A stretch of DNA of 64,000 nucleotides, taken from CAYVOV01 sp964453525. Lineage in GTDB: Bacteria; Chloroflexota; Dehalococcoidia; Dehalococcoidales; UBA2162. Location of the stretch: assembly GCA_964453525.1 (NCBI GenBank), contig CAYVOV010000022.1, positions 1 through 64,000 of the forward strand, given 5' to 3'. The notes below the pieces were generated by a model. It saw only the letters and a program-made list of their open reading frames with translations. It searched no databases and was not told the DNA's origin. This document shows, in pieces, positions 34,036-42,472 of this stretch (positions are counted from its first letter, which is position 1; every line of letters starts with the position of its first letter). The position numbers and the translations under genes were made by a program.

Positions 34036-35007
34036 TTGGAGTGGGTCGGATACATCTGGGACCTGATAATATTAAATCCGCTGATTAATATTCTAATCAT
34101 GCTGACGAGTTATCTCTTCGGTAACTTCGGGCTGAGTATTATTGTGCTGACTATCGTTGTCAACATCCTGATGTATCCCCTTACCAAGAGGCAGCTAGAG
34201 TCGCAAAAAGCCATGCAGTCAATGCAGGCTGAAATTACCGAGATTCGCAAGAAATATGCCAAAGACAAGCAAAGAGCCGCCCAGGAGCAGATGAGGCTGA
34301 TGAAACAATCGGGGGTAAGCACTACCGGCTGCCTGGTGCCGATGCTAATACAGATGCCGGTCTTTATCGCCCTCTATCAGTCGATTATCCGCCTTCTGGC
34401 AACTGCTCCGGAAGGATTTCTCAACCTTTCTCAGCGCCTTTACCCGACCTGGTCACAGGTATTTTCACTGGTGCCACTGGAGAGCAGTTTCCTCTGGCTG
34501 GACCTGGCTGTACCTGACCTGATTCTGGGAGTCCTGGTTGGAGCCGCGATGTGGGTACAGCAGAAAATGTCAACCCCTCAAACCACTGACCCTCAGCAGA
34601 AAGCACAAAGCCAGATGATGCTCTGGATGATGCCGCTGATGTTTGCTTTTATCTGTATAACTTTTCCCAGTGGTCTGGCTCTGTACTGGTTTACATCCAC
34701 TGCCATCAGAATTATCCTGCAATACTTTACCAGCGGATGGGGCGGTTTGGTCGGAACAGCAGATACGGGAACAACGGCAAGAGATAAAAAAATTCAGGGG
34801 AGCGCTATTCGGCAGAAGGAGTCTCTTAGAGAGGCTGACATCAGCGCCGATATTGTCATTGAACCGAGCACTGCCCAGGAAGAAGGAACAGATAATGAAG
34901 AGTCTGGAGATAAGCGCCAAGACCGTGGAGGACGCTATCCAACAAGCCTTAGAGCAACTAGGCGTAAGCCGAGAAGAAGTGGAGGTCAGCATCGTAAAAG
35001 AAGGTAA
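34036..35007 (+). CDS. yidC: YidC/Oxa1 family membrane protein insertase
   Basis: A 323-residue insertase of the short form (no large periplasmic domain). Five membrane segments, starting with NPLINILIMLTSYLFGNFGL, and the conserved cytoplasmic hairpin (YPLTKRQLESQKAMQSMQAEITEIRKK). The C-terminus is strongly basic (RRKPRRSGGQHRKRR), a feature of ribosome-binding Oxa1/YidC2 tails. This tail is encoded over the start of jag in another frame (113-nt overlap). TTG start, 9 nt after CAGGAG. Confidence 0.95.
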   Translation: MEWVGYIWDLIILNPLINILIMLTSYLFGNFGLSIIVLTIVVNILMYPLTKRQLESQKAMQSMQAEITEIRKKYAKDKQRAAQEQMRLMKQSGVSTTGCLVPMLIQMPVFIALYQSIIRLLATAPEGFLNLSQRLYPTWSQVFSLVPLESSFLWLDLAVPDLILGVLVGAAMWVQQKMSTPQTTDPQQKAQSQMMLWMMPLMFAFICITFPSGLALYWFTSTAIRIILQYFTSGWGGLVGTADTGTTARDKKIQGSAIRQKESLREADISADIVIEPSTAQEEGTDNEESGDKRQDRGGRYPTSLRATRRKPRRSGGQHRKRR

Positions 35008-35590
35008 GGCCGGTATTTTAGGTCTGGGTTCCGATGAGGCGATTGTCCGGGTTACTTTAATATCGGAAATGTCAAAGGAAGAAATTGGTTCTGCTGAGGC
35101 CGCCAGGGAGGCTCTGGAGAGACTGCTCGAATTAATGGATATAAACGGCTCCATAACAGTCCAGGACGAACCGCTGTTACCCCAAGGCCAGACAGCTGCT
35201 GAGGAAGAAGCGGAGAGCACACCGACTATCGTCCTGAACATTAACGGGGAAGACCTGGGTATTCTCATCGGTCGGCGGGGACAGACCCTATCCTGTCTCC
35301 AGTACATCGTCAGACTGATTGTGGGGCACCGGACGAAGACCTGGCTGCCGATTACCATTGACGTGGAAGGATATAAAAAACGCCGCTACCAGGCACTTCA
35401 GTCTTTCGCCCGGCAGATGGCGGAGCAGGTGCAGGCAAACGAGAAATCTTTCACCATGGAGCCAATGCCCGCTTACGAAAGACGCCTGGTCCACCTGGCA
35501 CTTGCCGATAATGATGGCGTCGTTACCGAAAGTATCGGACAGGGCGAATCCCGCCGGGTGGTGATACTACCCAGCGAATATTCGGAATAA
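34895..35590 (+). CDS. jag: RNA-binding protein Jag/KhpB
   Basis: A 231-residue protein with Jag_N (KSLEISAKTVEDAIQQALEQ), a KH domain (LNINGEDLGILIGRRGQTLS; here the GxxG loop is GRRG) and a C-terminal R3H domain (FTMEPMPAYERRLVHLALAD; VTESIGQGESRRVVI). In Gram-positives KhpB pairs with KhpA to bind RNA and affect cell elongation. The ATG at 34895 follows AAGGA and lies inside yidC. Confidence 0.95.
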   Translation: MKSLEISAKTVEDAIQQALEQLGVSREEVEVSIVKEGKAGILGLGSDEAIVRVTLISEMSKEEIGSAEAAREALERLLELMDINGSITVQDEPLLPQGQTAAEEEAESTPTIVLNINGEDLGILIGRRGQTLSCLQYIVRLIVGHRTKTWLPITIDVEGYKKRRYQALQSFARQMAEQVQANEKSFTMEPMPAYERRLVHLALADNDGVVTESIGQGESRRVVILPSEYSE

Positions 35591-35676
35591 TCCGTACTGT
35601 TTAGTTTTGGCTGTTAATGTCATTACGAGCCAGAGGTCCCAACCTGCTCATTACATCAATCTACAAAGTCCTCCTT

Positions 35677-35788
35677 GTCATTGCGAGCCCGCCTCTGGCG
35701 TGCGTGGCCTCGGCCTGATGCTCGGTCTGAAGGCAATCACCACCTTCAAAAGAGGAGATTGCCACGTCGCTACGCTCCTCGCAATGAC
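35677..35788. repeat. Intergenic palindrome, CATTGCGAG family copy
   Basis: Begins GTCATTGCGAGCCCGCCTCT and ends in the inverse GCTCCTCGCAATGAC. Related elements: 19271-19302 (fragment), 45206-45323 and 49596-49681. No gene in this part of the 565-bp gap before ileS. Confidence 0.7.
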
Positions 35789-35870
35789 AATTGAAACAAC
35801 CAGATACAAGTAGAACCTGGAATAATTGATTTATTGTCTCTTGTATGATAGTCTTTTATTGTAAAAGGCT

Positions 35871-36138
35871 GTGACGGAGAAGAGTAAGAGAGATAAAGAT
35901 ACCTAGCGAGTCTGGTACGGTGCAAGCAGACGTATCCGCCCCCTGAAAATCCCTCCCGAGCCGCCAACCGAACGTCCCGATTCCATCGGGGCAAGTAGAC
36001 TTGGACGGTCCCGTCAACCGTTATCCGTGACGAGGGCATAATATCTGTGCCCTTAAAGAGTGTCCCCCGGTTTTTTCCGGGGGGAATAAGGGTGGTACCG
36101 CGGGAAGAGTCCCGTCCCTAGGACGGGACTTAATTTAT
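35871..36138 (+). promoter_or_regulatory. T-box riboswitch controlling ileS (isoleucine specifier)
   Basis: Ordered T-box parts: AGTA in the 5' strand of stem I (35883-35886), distal-loop motif GGTGCAAG (35919-35926), a specifier region GAAA-ATC-CCTCCC with ATC (Ile) at 35949-35951, stem III (CCCCCGG/CCGGGGG), the T-box AGGGTGGTACCGCG (36089-36102), and a competing perfect 10-bp terminator hairpin. Uncharged tRNA-Ile should stabilise the antiterminator and raise ileS expression. Confidence 0.93.
36108..36138 (+). terminator. T-box terminator hairpin
   Basis: AGTCCCGTCC (36108-36117), loop CTA, GGACGGGACT (36121-36130), then TAATTTATT. The 5' arm overlaps the antiterminator partner of the T-box sequence. 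Confidence 0.85.
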
Positions 36139-36155
36139 TATATAGAGGTTTTGAG

Positions 36156-39100
36156 ATGTTTAAACCGGTGAGCAGCAAAACGAATTTTCCGCAGATGGAG
36201 GAAAACATACTCGGACTGTGGAAGGAAAACAACAGCTTTGAAAAGAGTGTGGAGATACGCAAGGGCGGACCTCTCTTTATCCTCTACGAGGGTCCTCCAA
36301 CAGCCAACGGCAGCCCGGGCATCCACACCATTATGCCCCGGATTTTCAAGGATATAATCCCGCGTTACAAGGTGATGAAGGGCTACTATGCGCCGCGAAT
36401 CGGCGGCTGGGATACTCACGGCCTGCCGGTGGAGCTTGAAGTGGAAAAGGAGCTTGGTTTCTCCGGTAAAGAGCAGATTGAGGAGTACGGCATTGAACGT
36501 TTCAATGCCTTGTGCCGGCAGAGCGTTCTTGGCTACATAAAGGAATTCGAGGATATCACCGAGCGTATCGGCTTCTGGATTGACCTGGAGAATGCCTACG
36601 TCACAATGAAGAACGAATACATAGAAACCGCCTGGTGGGCAATTAAACAGATGTGGGAAAAGGGGCTTATCTACCAGGGCTACAAGGTTACGCCTCACTG
36701 TCCTCGCTGCGGCACCTCGCTCAGCTCACATGAAGTAGCCCAGGGGTACCGGGATGATACGGAAGACCCATCGGTTTACATAAAATTCAAAATCGACCTT
36801 TCGTCACTGCAAGGCTCTGAGGTTAGAGACAGACTTCTCAATCTTATCAATTCTTCCGGTAAACCTGCTTATTTTCTTGCCTGGACGACAACACCCTGGA
36901 CTTTGCCCGGTAATACCGCCCTGGCAGTAGCGGCGGAAGATGAGTACGCAGTAGTTGAAACCGAAAATGAATTTCTAATACTGGCTTCGGTGCTACTTGA
37001 ACCAGCGGAGCTTGGCGATGCGACCGTACAGGAGAAAGTTACGGGCAATGAGCTTGTTGGATTAAGGTATGAACCCCTGTTCAACCCTCACCACTACGGA
37101 GTAGAGCGCCGGCGTTTCCAGGAAAACTCAGAGCTAAAAGTACAGGAACCTGATAATACTCTCACCTATCGTGTTATTGGGGGTGATTTCGTTTCGATGG
37201 AAGACGGCACCGGAATCGTCCATATCGCGCCGTCTTACGGTGAAATCGACTACGAAGCCGGTCAGGTTAACAACCTTGACTTCGTCCATCAGGTGGACTT
37301 GAAAGGTTACCTCATCGGGGACTATCCGTTCTCAGGTAAGTTCGTTAAAGATGCCGACCCGCTGGTGCTGGAAGAGCTTGAGAAAAAGGGACTCCTCCAC
37401 CGTGCCGGTACAATCCGCCATACCTACCCGTTCTGCTGGCGCTGTGATGCGCCCCTGCTTTACTACGCCAAGCAGACCTGGTATATCCGGACGACTGCCA
37501 GGAAAGAAAGGCTCCTTTCCGGCAATAATGAGATTAACTGGTATCCGGAGCACATCAAACACGGTCGCTTCGGAGACTGGCTTCAGAATAATGTCGACTG
37601 GGCTTTCTCCCGCGAACGTTACTGGGGCACGCCGTTACCGGTCTGGCGCTGTGAGTCCTGCGGTGACTTCGATTGCATCGGAGGGGTGGCGGAACTGAAA
37701 AGCAGGGATGGATTCAGCGGACTGAGAGAACCACTGGACCTGCACCGGCCTTTTGTTGATGAAGTAACCTTCAAATGCTCCGGGTGCGGCGGCGAAATGC
37801 GGCGGGTACCGGAGGTTATCGACTGCTGGTTCGACTCTGGAGCGATGCCAATAGCTCAATCACACTATCCGTTCGAGAACGAGACGCTGCTTGAGGACGG
37901 GCGCTTTCCAGCCGACTATATCTGTGAGGCGATTGACCAGACCCGCGGCTGGTTTTACAGCCTGCACGCCATTTCGACCCTGCTCTTCGACCGCCCGTCC
38001 TTCAGGAATGTCATCTGCCACGGGCACATACTCGACGCCAAAGGCGAAAAAATGAGTAAGTCAAAGGGGAATATGGTTGAACCCTGGGACATAGTCAAGA
38101 AGTACGGAGCCGACGCCCTGCGCTGGTATATCTATACCGCCGTACCGATGGGCAACTCGATGCGGTTTGAAGAGGGCGCCATCGCCGAGATATCCCGCCG
38201 TTTCCTGATGACTCTCTGGAATGTCTACTCATTCTTCGTCACCTACGCCAATATCGATAATTTCACACCGGACACCGGACAGGACTCATCATCGCAGTCG
38301 GAGCTTGACCGCTGGATATTCTCGGAACTGAACCGGCTTATCATCGATGTCGATTCAGTGCTGGAGAACTACGACCCTCGTTCAGCAGCCTGGAAAATCG
38401 CTGCTTTTGTTGACGTGCTGTCCAACTGGTACGTCAGGCGAAGTCGGCGCCGGTTCTGGAAGAGTGAGAATGACACGGACAAGCTCTCGGCGTACAACAC
38501 CCTCTACCGGTGCCTGATTACACTATCGAAGCTGATGGCGCCGTTTACGCCATTCCTTGCCGAGGAGCTATACCAGAACCTCGTCTGCTCAATAAACTCC
38601 GACGAACCGGAGAGCGTGCACCTCACCGATTTCCCGGTAGCTGACGAGAAGATGATTGACGAGCAGCTAATCCGGGATGTCGGTTCTGTTACCGAACTGG
38701 TGAGTAAGGTCCGGGCGCTGCGTACCGAAAACAATATAAAAGTGCGTCAACCGATAAGTGAAATCAGGCTGCCGGAAAGACCCGAATGGCTTAAGCAGGC
38801 GATTATCCGGTTTGACTCCGAAATTAAGGATGAAGTCAACGTCAAGGATATTATCTTCGTCGAAAACATTGATGGTCTTGATAGTAAACGGTATCCGTCC
38901 ACGGCTTTCAGCAGTTCCTCAGTAGCCATCGATACTTACATTACTCCCGAGCTTAAAGCCGAGGGGATGGCGCGGGAAATCGTCCGCCGTCTGCAGACAA
39001 TGCGGCGTTCGGCGGGATTCGATATTGCCGACCACATTGAGGTCTACTATGAAGGTGATGACTACATCAGGCAGGTAATGACGGAACCTGCCCTGGCCGA

Positions 39101-39224
39101 TTATATAACGCAGGAAACGCTGTCAAAGCAGCTTGTCGAAGGTATGCCTGAAGATACGGACTTCAAGGAAAGCTACAAACTGAGCGGTTACCAGGTATCC
39201 CTGGGAGTAAAGAGGCTGGACTGA
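36156..39224 (+). CDS. ileS: Isoleucyl-tRNA synthetase, long type
   Basis: A 1022-residue class I synthetase. The HIGH-equivalent is GSPGIHT within EGPPTANGSPG, and KMSKSKGN lies near residue 630. The editing CP1 domain contains LAWTTTPWTLPGN. Zinc-like cysteines occur in CPRCG, CWRCD, CESCGD and CSGCG. The length, GIHT motif and C-terminal sequence fit the IleRS2-like group (eukaryote/archaeal-like), many members of which tolerate mupirocin; this subtype call is inference. Controlled by the upstream T-box. Confidence 0.96.
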   Translation: MFKPVSSKTNFPQMEENILGLWKENNSFEKSVEIRKGGPLFILYEGPPTANGSPGIHTIMPRIFKDIIPRYKVMKGYYAPRIGGWDTHGLPVELEVEKELGFSGKEQIEEYGIERFNALCRQSVLGYIKEFEDITERIGFWIDLENAYVTMKNEYIETAWWAIKQMWEKGLIYQGYKVTPHCPRCGTSLSSHEVAQGYRDDTEDPSVYIKFKIDLSSLQGSEVRDRLLNLINSSGKPAYFLAWTTTPWTLPGNTALAVAAEDEYAVVETENEFLILASVLLEPAELGDATVQEKVTGNELVGLRYEPLFNPHHYGVERRRFQENSELKVQEPDNTLTYRVIGGDFVSMEDGTGIVHIAPSYGEIDYEAGQVNNLDFVHQVDLKGYLIGDYPFSGKFVKDADPLVLEELEKKGLLHRAGTIRHTYPFCWRCDAPLLYYAKQTWYIRTTARKERLLSGNNEINWYPEHIKHGRFGDWLQNNVDWAFSRERYWGTPLPVWRCESCGDFDCIGGVAELKSRDGFSGLREPLDLHRPFVDEVTFKCSGCGGEMRRVPEVIDCWFDSGAMPIAQSHYPFENETLLEDGRFPADYICEAIDQTRGWFYSLHAISTLLFDRPSFRNVICHGHILDAKGEKMSKSKGNMVEPWDIVKKYGADALRWYIYTAVPMGNSMRFEEGAIAEISRRFLMTLWNVYSFFVTYANIDNFTPDTGQDSSSQSELDRWIFSELNRLIIDVDSVLENYDPRSAAWKIAAFVDVLSNWYVRRSRRRFWKSENDTDKLSAYNTLYRCLITLSKLMAPFTPFLAEELYQNLVCSINSDEPESVHLTDFPVADEKMIDEQLIRDVGSVTELVSKVRALRTENNIKVRQPISEIRLPERPEWLKQAIIRFDSEIKDEVNVKDIIFVENIDGLDSKRYPSTAFSSSSVAIDTYITPELKAEGMAREIVRRLQTMRRSAGFDIADHIEVYYEGDDYIRQVMTEPALADYITQETLSKQLVEGMPEDTDFKESYKLSGYQVSLGVKRLD

Positions 39225-39243
39225 TTTTATTTAACCCCATCCC

Positions 39244-39470
39244 CCTGTATCCCCCTTCCCCTTAGAAAGAGTCTTGCCCTAAAAGTCGTGTGTTCCTGTC
39301 ACCCTGGAGCACATTCGCTCCGCTCAGTGTAAACTCCGCGAAGGGCCTCAGGGAGGAGAGGATTACTTTGACTCCCCACCCTGAGATTCTTCGTCCGCCA
39401 GAGGCGGACTCCAGAATGACTTTTGAGGCAAGGCCCTTAGACAAGGGGAAGGGGGAAGAGTTTTTAAAGA
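39244..39470. repeat. Palindromic repeat split by a MITE insertion (copy 1)
   Basis: Outer arms CCCCTTCCCCTT and AAGGGGAAGGGG would form a hairpin if the inner element were removed. They cover most of the 381-bp gap between ileS and the protease gene; otherwise nothing coding is seen. Confidence 0.7.
39269..39435. mobile_element. MITE-like element, copy 1 (167 bp)
   Basis: Ends GAGTCTTGCCCTAAAAGTC and (inverse) GACTTTTGAGGCAAGGCC form 19-bp imperfect inverted repeats. It is flanked by CTTAGAAA (39261-39268) and CTTAGACA (39436-39443), an 8-bp target duplication with one mismatch. The interior shares its core with the 45367 copy (CACCCTGAGATTCTTCGTCC). No coding capacity; it would depend on a transposase elsewhere. 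Confidence 0.75.
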
Positions 39471-39605
39471 GGGGTTTACCCCTTTTAACGCCCCGATTCC
39501 GTTATTATCTTTCGGGAGTGTATTACCTTAAAAAGAGTGGTGGGCGGGAATAGATAGATATTATCGGCGGTGGCGAATAGAGCAGCTAAGAAAGTCATAA
39601 AAGGG

Positions 39606-40730
39606 CTAAGGATTTCCCGGTCTTTCGATAAGGGTGGTATAAGTGGTGCTTTTTGTTTCACCACGCCAGTAGGTTATTTCCACTTCCTGCCCGACCTTAG
39701 CGGAACGTATCGCTACTATCAAATCATCGAGCGATTCCGTAGCATTACCGGCAAAACTGACGATTACATCGTTTGCCTGCAATCCGGCCTGGGCTGCCGG
39801 ACTTCCGGAAACTACTTCAACGATAAAAGCACCATTGTCAACCGCCAGGTTAAAATTTTCAACCACATATTCATCTACAGTATAGAGAGACACGCCGAGC
39901 CAGGGATGAATGGCATGACCCGTATTAATCAAATCCTGGATAACGGATGCAGCCGTCGCAGTGCTGATAGCATAACCAACACTTTCAATTTCCACGCTGG
40001 CCAGCTTGGCATTGGTGATGCCGACCACTTCGCCCGCCATATTCACCAGCGGTCCACCACTATTACCCGGATTGATGGCAGCATCGGTCTCGATAAGCCC
40101 GTACAATGCCTGTCCGACATCTACCTCTATTGATGCTCCCTGCCGGCTGACGATACCTGCCGTCGCCCTTGTACCCTGACCCAGTGAATTACCGATAGCC
40201 ACTACCCAGTCGCCTATTCTCAGCCTGGATGAGTCACCTACTTTAGCCACTGGCAGATTTTCAGCTTCAATTTTTACCACCGCCAGGTCTGTCAGGCTAT
40301 CAGTACCGACTACCTTAGCATCAAAAGACCGCCCATCATCAAGGATTACGGTAATATTCTCTGCATCCTGGACAACATGATTGTTGGTTACGATGTAGCC
40401 ATCCTTACTGATAATCCATCCTGAGCCGTCTCCCTCCTGGGTTACAGGACGGTTGAAAATATCACGGGCAACAACTTCAATATGGATAGAGACTACCGAC
40501 GGCTTGACAAGGGCAACGACATCGGCAATGTCAGGTAGTATCTGGGCCTGCCCGTCTACCGGGACCGACCACTCGGAATCAATAACATCATTATTTTCCG
40601 TATTTTCCGTGACAGGAGGAGGGGATTCCGGTATTTGAGTCTCTTCCTCAACCGCCAGCATGCACCCGGTGGTCGTCACCAGAGTAAGAGCGATAATCAG
40701 AACGAGAACAAGTTTCTTGATATTTGTCAT
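39606..40730 (-). CDS. HtrA/DegP-like serine protease lipoprotein
   Basis: A 374-residue trypsin-like protease with one PDZ domain. The signal peptide ends in LVTTTGC (Cys23), so it is probably lipid-anchored. A Pro/Glu-rich linker follows. The triad is complete: His118 (TNNHVV), Asp148 (SLTDLAVVKI), Ser224 (NPGNSGGPLVN). PDZ runs from about 275 (PWLGVSL ... VVSGSPAAQAGLQANDVIVSF). It likely handles misfolded envelope proteins. Confidence 0.95.
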   Translation of the reverse strand: MTNIKKLVLVLIIALTLVTTTGCMLAVEEETQIPESPPPVTENTENNDVIDSEWSVPVDGQAQILPDIADVVALVKPSVVSIHIEVVARDIFNRPVTQEGDGSGWIISKDGYIVTNNHVVQDAENITVILDDGRSFDAKVVGTDSLTDLAVVKIEAENLPVAKVGDSSRLRIGDWVVAIGNSLGQGTRATAGIVSRQGASIEVDVGQALYGLIETDAAINPGNSGGPLVNMAGEVVGITNAKLASVEIESVGYAISTATAASVIQDLINTGHAIHPWLGVSLYTVDEYVVENFNLAVDNGAFIVEVVSGSPAAQAGLQANDVIVSFAGNATESLDDLIVAIRSAKVGQEVEITYWRGETKSTTYTTLIERPGNP

Positions 40731-40791
40731 GTTAATTTCAACTCTATATTTAATATATTACAAATAAAATACTAAGAAAATGTTAAGGGTA

Positions 40792-40825
40792 CTAAGTGTG
40801 CCGAGAGTATTCTCGGCACACTTAG
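40792..40825. terminator. Perfect 15-bp hairpin between protease and trpB2 genes
   Basis: CTAAGTGTGCCGAGA (40792-40806), loop GTAT, TCTCGGCACACTTAG (40811-40825), 20 bp past the trpB2 stop. There is no clear T-run on the minus strand, so it may act as a processing or stabilising hairpin or a protein-binding site as well as a terminator. Confidence 0.6.
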
Positions 40826-40845
40826 ATAATATACTTGCTTTATCT

Positions 40846-42219
40846 CTAGTCCCCGGGAACAACCGGTAATGACTTCAGTGCTTCCTTTACCTTTTCCTCC
40901 GGGTACTCATAGTCCTGCAACCTTCCTGAGAGGTACTCATCATAAGCGGCCAGGTCAAAGTGCCCGTGACCACTGTGGGCTATCAGGATAGTCTTTGATT
41001 TGCCTTCCTCTTTGCACTTCAGGGCTTCGTCAATAGCCACCCTCAAGTCATGGCACGGTTCCGGTGCAGTAATAATGCCCTCAGTGCGGGCAAACTGCAC
41101 ACCGGCTTCAAAGGTAGCCACCTGAGGTACTGCCCTGGCTTCAACCAGTCCCAGCCTGTGCAAATGGCAGATAATAGGTGACATCCCATGATAGCGGAGC
41201 CCTCCGGCATGGACTGGCGGCGGGATAAAGTCATGACCCAGGGTATACATCAAGACTATAGGCGCAAGTCCGGCTATGTCTCCATAGTCCCAGGCATAGA
41301 GTCCTTTGGTCAAAGTTGGACACGCTTGCGGCTCAACACAGATAATACGCATATCCGGCTTCTTACCACTGAGCTTGTCCCTTATCCAGGGTAGAAATTG
41401 CCCGGCGAAATTCGAGCCGCCCCCGACACAGCCAATGATAATATCTGGATAAGCATCGGCCATCTCCATTTGTTTTCTTGTTTCCTCGCCGATGATGGTC
41501 TGATGGAGCAGGACATGGTTGACCACACTGCCAATAGAGTACTTGGTATCGTCGTTTGCATAGGCATCTTCGCAGGCTTCGCTGATAGCGATTCCCAGAC
41601 TTCCAGGATGTTCAGGATTATCAGCAAGATAACGACGCCCAACATCGGTATCCGAACTTGGGCTGGGCACAGCATTAGCTCCCCAGGTCTCCATCAGTAT
41701 GCGGCGATATGGTTTCTGATTGTAGCTTACCCTGACCATATAGACCTTTAATTCCAGGCCGAAGAATGCGCAGCCCATTGCCAGAGCACTGCCCCACTGC
41801 CCGGCGCCAGTCTCGGTAGTCATTCGCTTGAATCCCTCTTTCTTGGCGTAGTAAGCCTGAACAATGGCAGTGTTAGGTTTGTGACTGCCCGCCTGGCTGG
41901 TTCCTTCGTATTTATAGAAAATCTTGGCTGGAGTGTCCAGGAACTTCTCAAGACGATATGCCCGATGCAGAACGGTTGGTCGATAGGTACGGTAAGCGGC
42001 CTGCACCTCTTCTGGTATTTCAATGTAGCTTTCGGTGCTGAACTCCTGCTTATTGACCGCATCAGTGAAAAGGGGTGGAGGCAAAGGTCCTTCTCTAGGT
42101 AAAGCCTCCTTGGTTGCAGGGTGGCGTAATGGCGGCAACGGCTCAGGCAAGTCGGGAAGAACATTATACCAGTGAGTTGGCATGTCCTTCTGTTCAAGAA
42201 AATACATAGCTTTATCCAT
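40846..42219 (-). CDS. trpB2: Tryptophan synthase beta-like (TrpB2)
   Basis: A 457-residue PLP enzyme of the TrpB2 type, longer than TrpB1 (about 400) and lacking a trpA neighbour. The PLP lysine is Lys114 in GTSQAGSHKPN; the phosphate loop is GCVGGGSNFAG. The distinctive PEPLPPLRHPATKEALPREG N-terminus is typical of TrpB2. Known TrpB2 enzymes condense indole with serine, probably as indole salvage. RBS AAGGAGG. Expression is probably repressed through the palindrome over its promoter. Confidence 0.92.
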   Translation of the reverse strand: MDKAMYFLEQKDMPTHWYNVLPDLPEPLPPLRHPATKEALPREGPLPPPLFTDAVNKQEFSTESYIEIPEEVQAAYRTYRPTVLHRAYRLEKFLDTPAKIFYKYEGTSQAGSHKPNTAIVQAYYAKKEGFKRMTTETGAGQWGSALAMGCAFFGLELKVYMVRVSYNQKPYRRILMETWGANAVPSPSSDTDVGRRYLADNPEHPGSLGIAISEACEDAYANDDTKYSIGSVVNHVLLHQTIIGEETRKQMEMADAYPDIIIGCVGGGSNFAGQFLPWIRDKLSGKKPDMRIICVEPQACPTLTKGLYAWDYGDIAGLAPIVLMYTLGHDFIPPPVHAGGLRYHGMSPIICHLHRLGLVEARAVPQVATFEAGVQFARTEGIITAPEPCHDLRVAIDEALKCKEEGKSKTILIAHSGHGHFDLAAYDEYLSGRLQDYEYPEEKVKEALKSLPVVPGD

Positions 42220-42271
42220 TTTTCCTCCTTTATCTAAATAACAGTAATTGTCTCTATAGATACTATGAGAG

Positions 42272-42290
42272 ACTATGTCTTAGACATAGT
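42272..42290. promoter_or_regulatory. trpB2 operator palindrome
   Basis: ACTATGTCT-T-AGACATAGT, a perfect 9+1+9 dyad, overlaps the -10 hexamer of the trpB2 promoter (42291-42286). A dimeric repressor is expected. Confidence 0.7.
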
Positions 42291-42315
42291 AATCGTTCCT
42301 TTTACCGATTGTCAA
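42286..42315 (-). promoter_or_regulatory. trpB2 promoter
   Basis: Minus strand: -35 TTGACA (42315-42310), 18-bp spacer, -10 TACTAT (42291-42286). Leader about 60 nt. Confidence 0.7.
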
Positions 42316-42398
42316 TAACTCAGGCCTGACCACTATCGGCTGACAAACTGTGTTTCATCGTCTTTCCGTATTACTCTGAAAATTAATGTTATATACTA

Positions 42399-42427
42399 TT
42401 GACAAAATGTAAAGTATATGTTACTCT
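42399..42427 (+). promoter_or_regulatory. Promoter of the membrane protein/XRE pair
   Basis: -35 TTGACA (42399-42404), 17-bp spacer, -10 TACTCT (42422-42427). Confidence 0.65.
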
Positions 42428-42453
42428 ATGTAATGTATAGCTTACTATTACAT
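42428..42453. promoter_or_regulatory. Candidate XRE operator
   Basis: ATGTAAT (42428-42434) and ATTACAT (42447-42453) form a 7-bp inverted repeat directly downstream of the -10; GTAAAGTATATGTTAC in the spacer is a related dyad. Autoregulation by the downstream XRE protein is a reasonable guess. Confidence 0.5.
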
Positions 42454-42472
42454 TGGAAAAGGAGACAATAAT

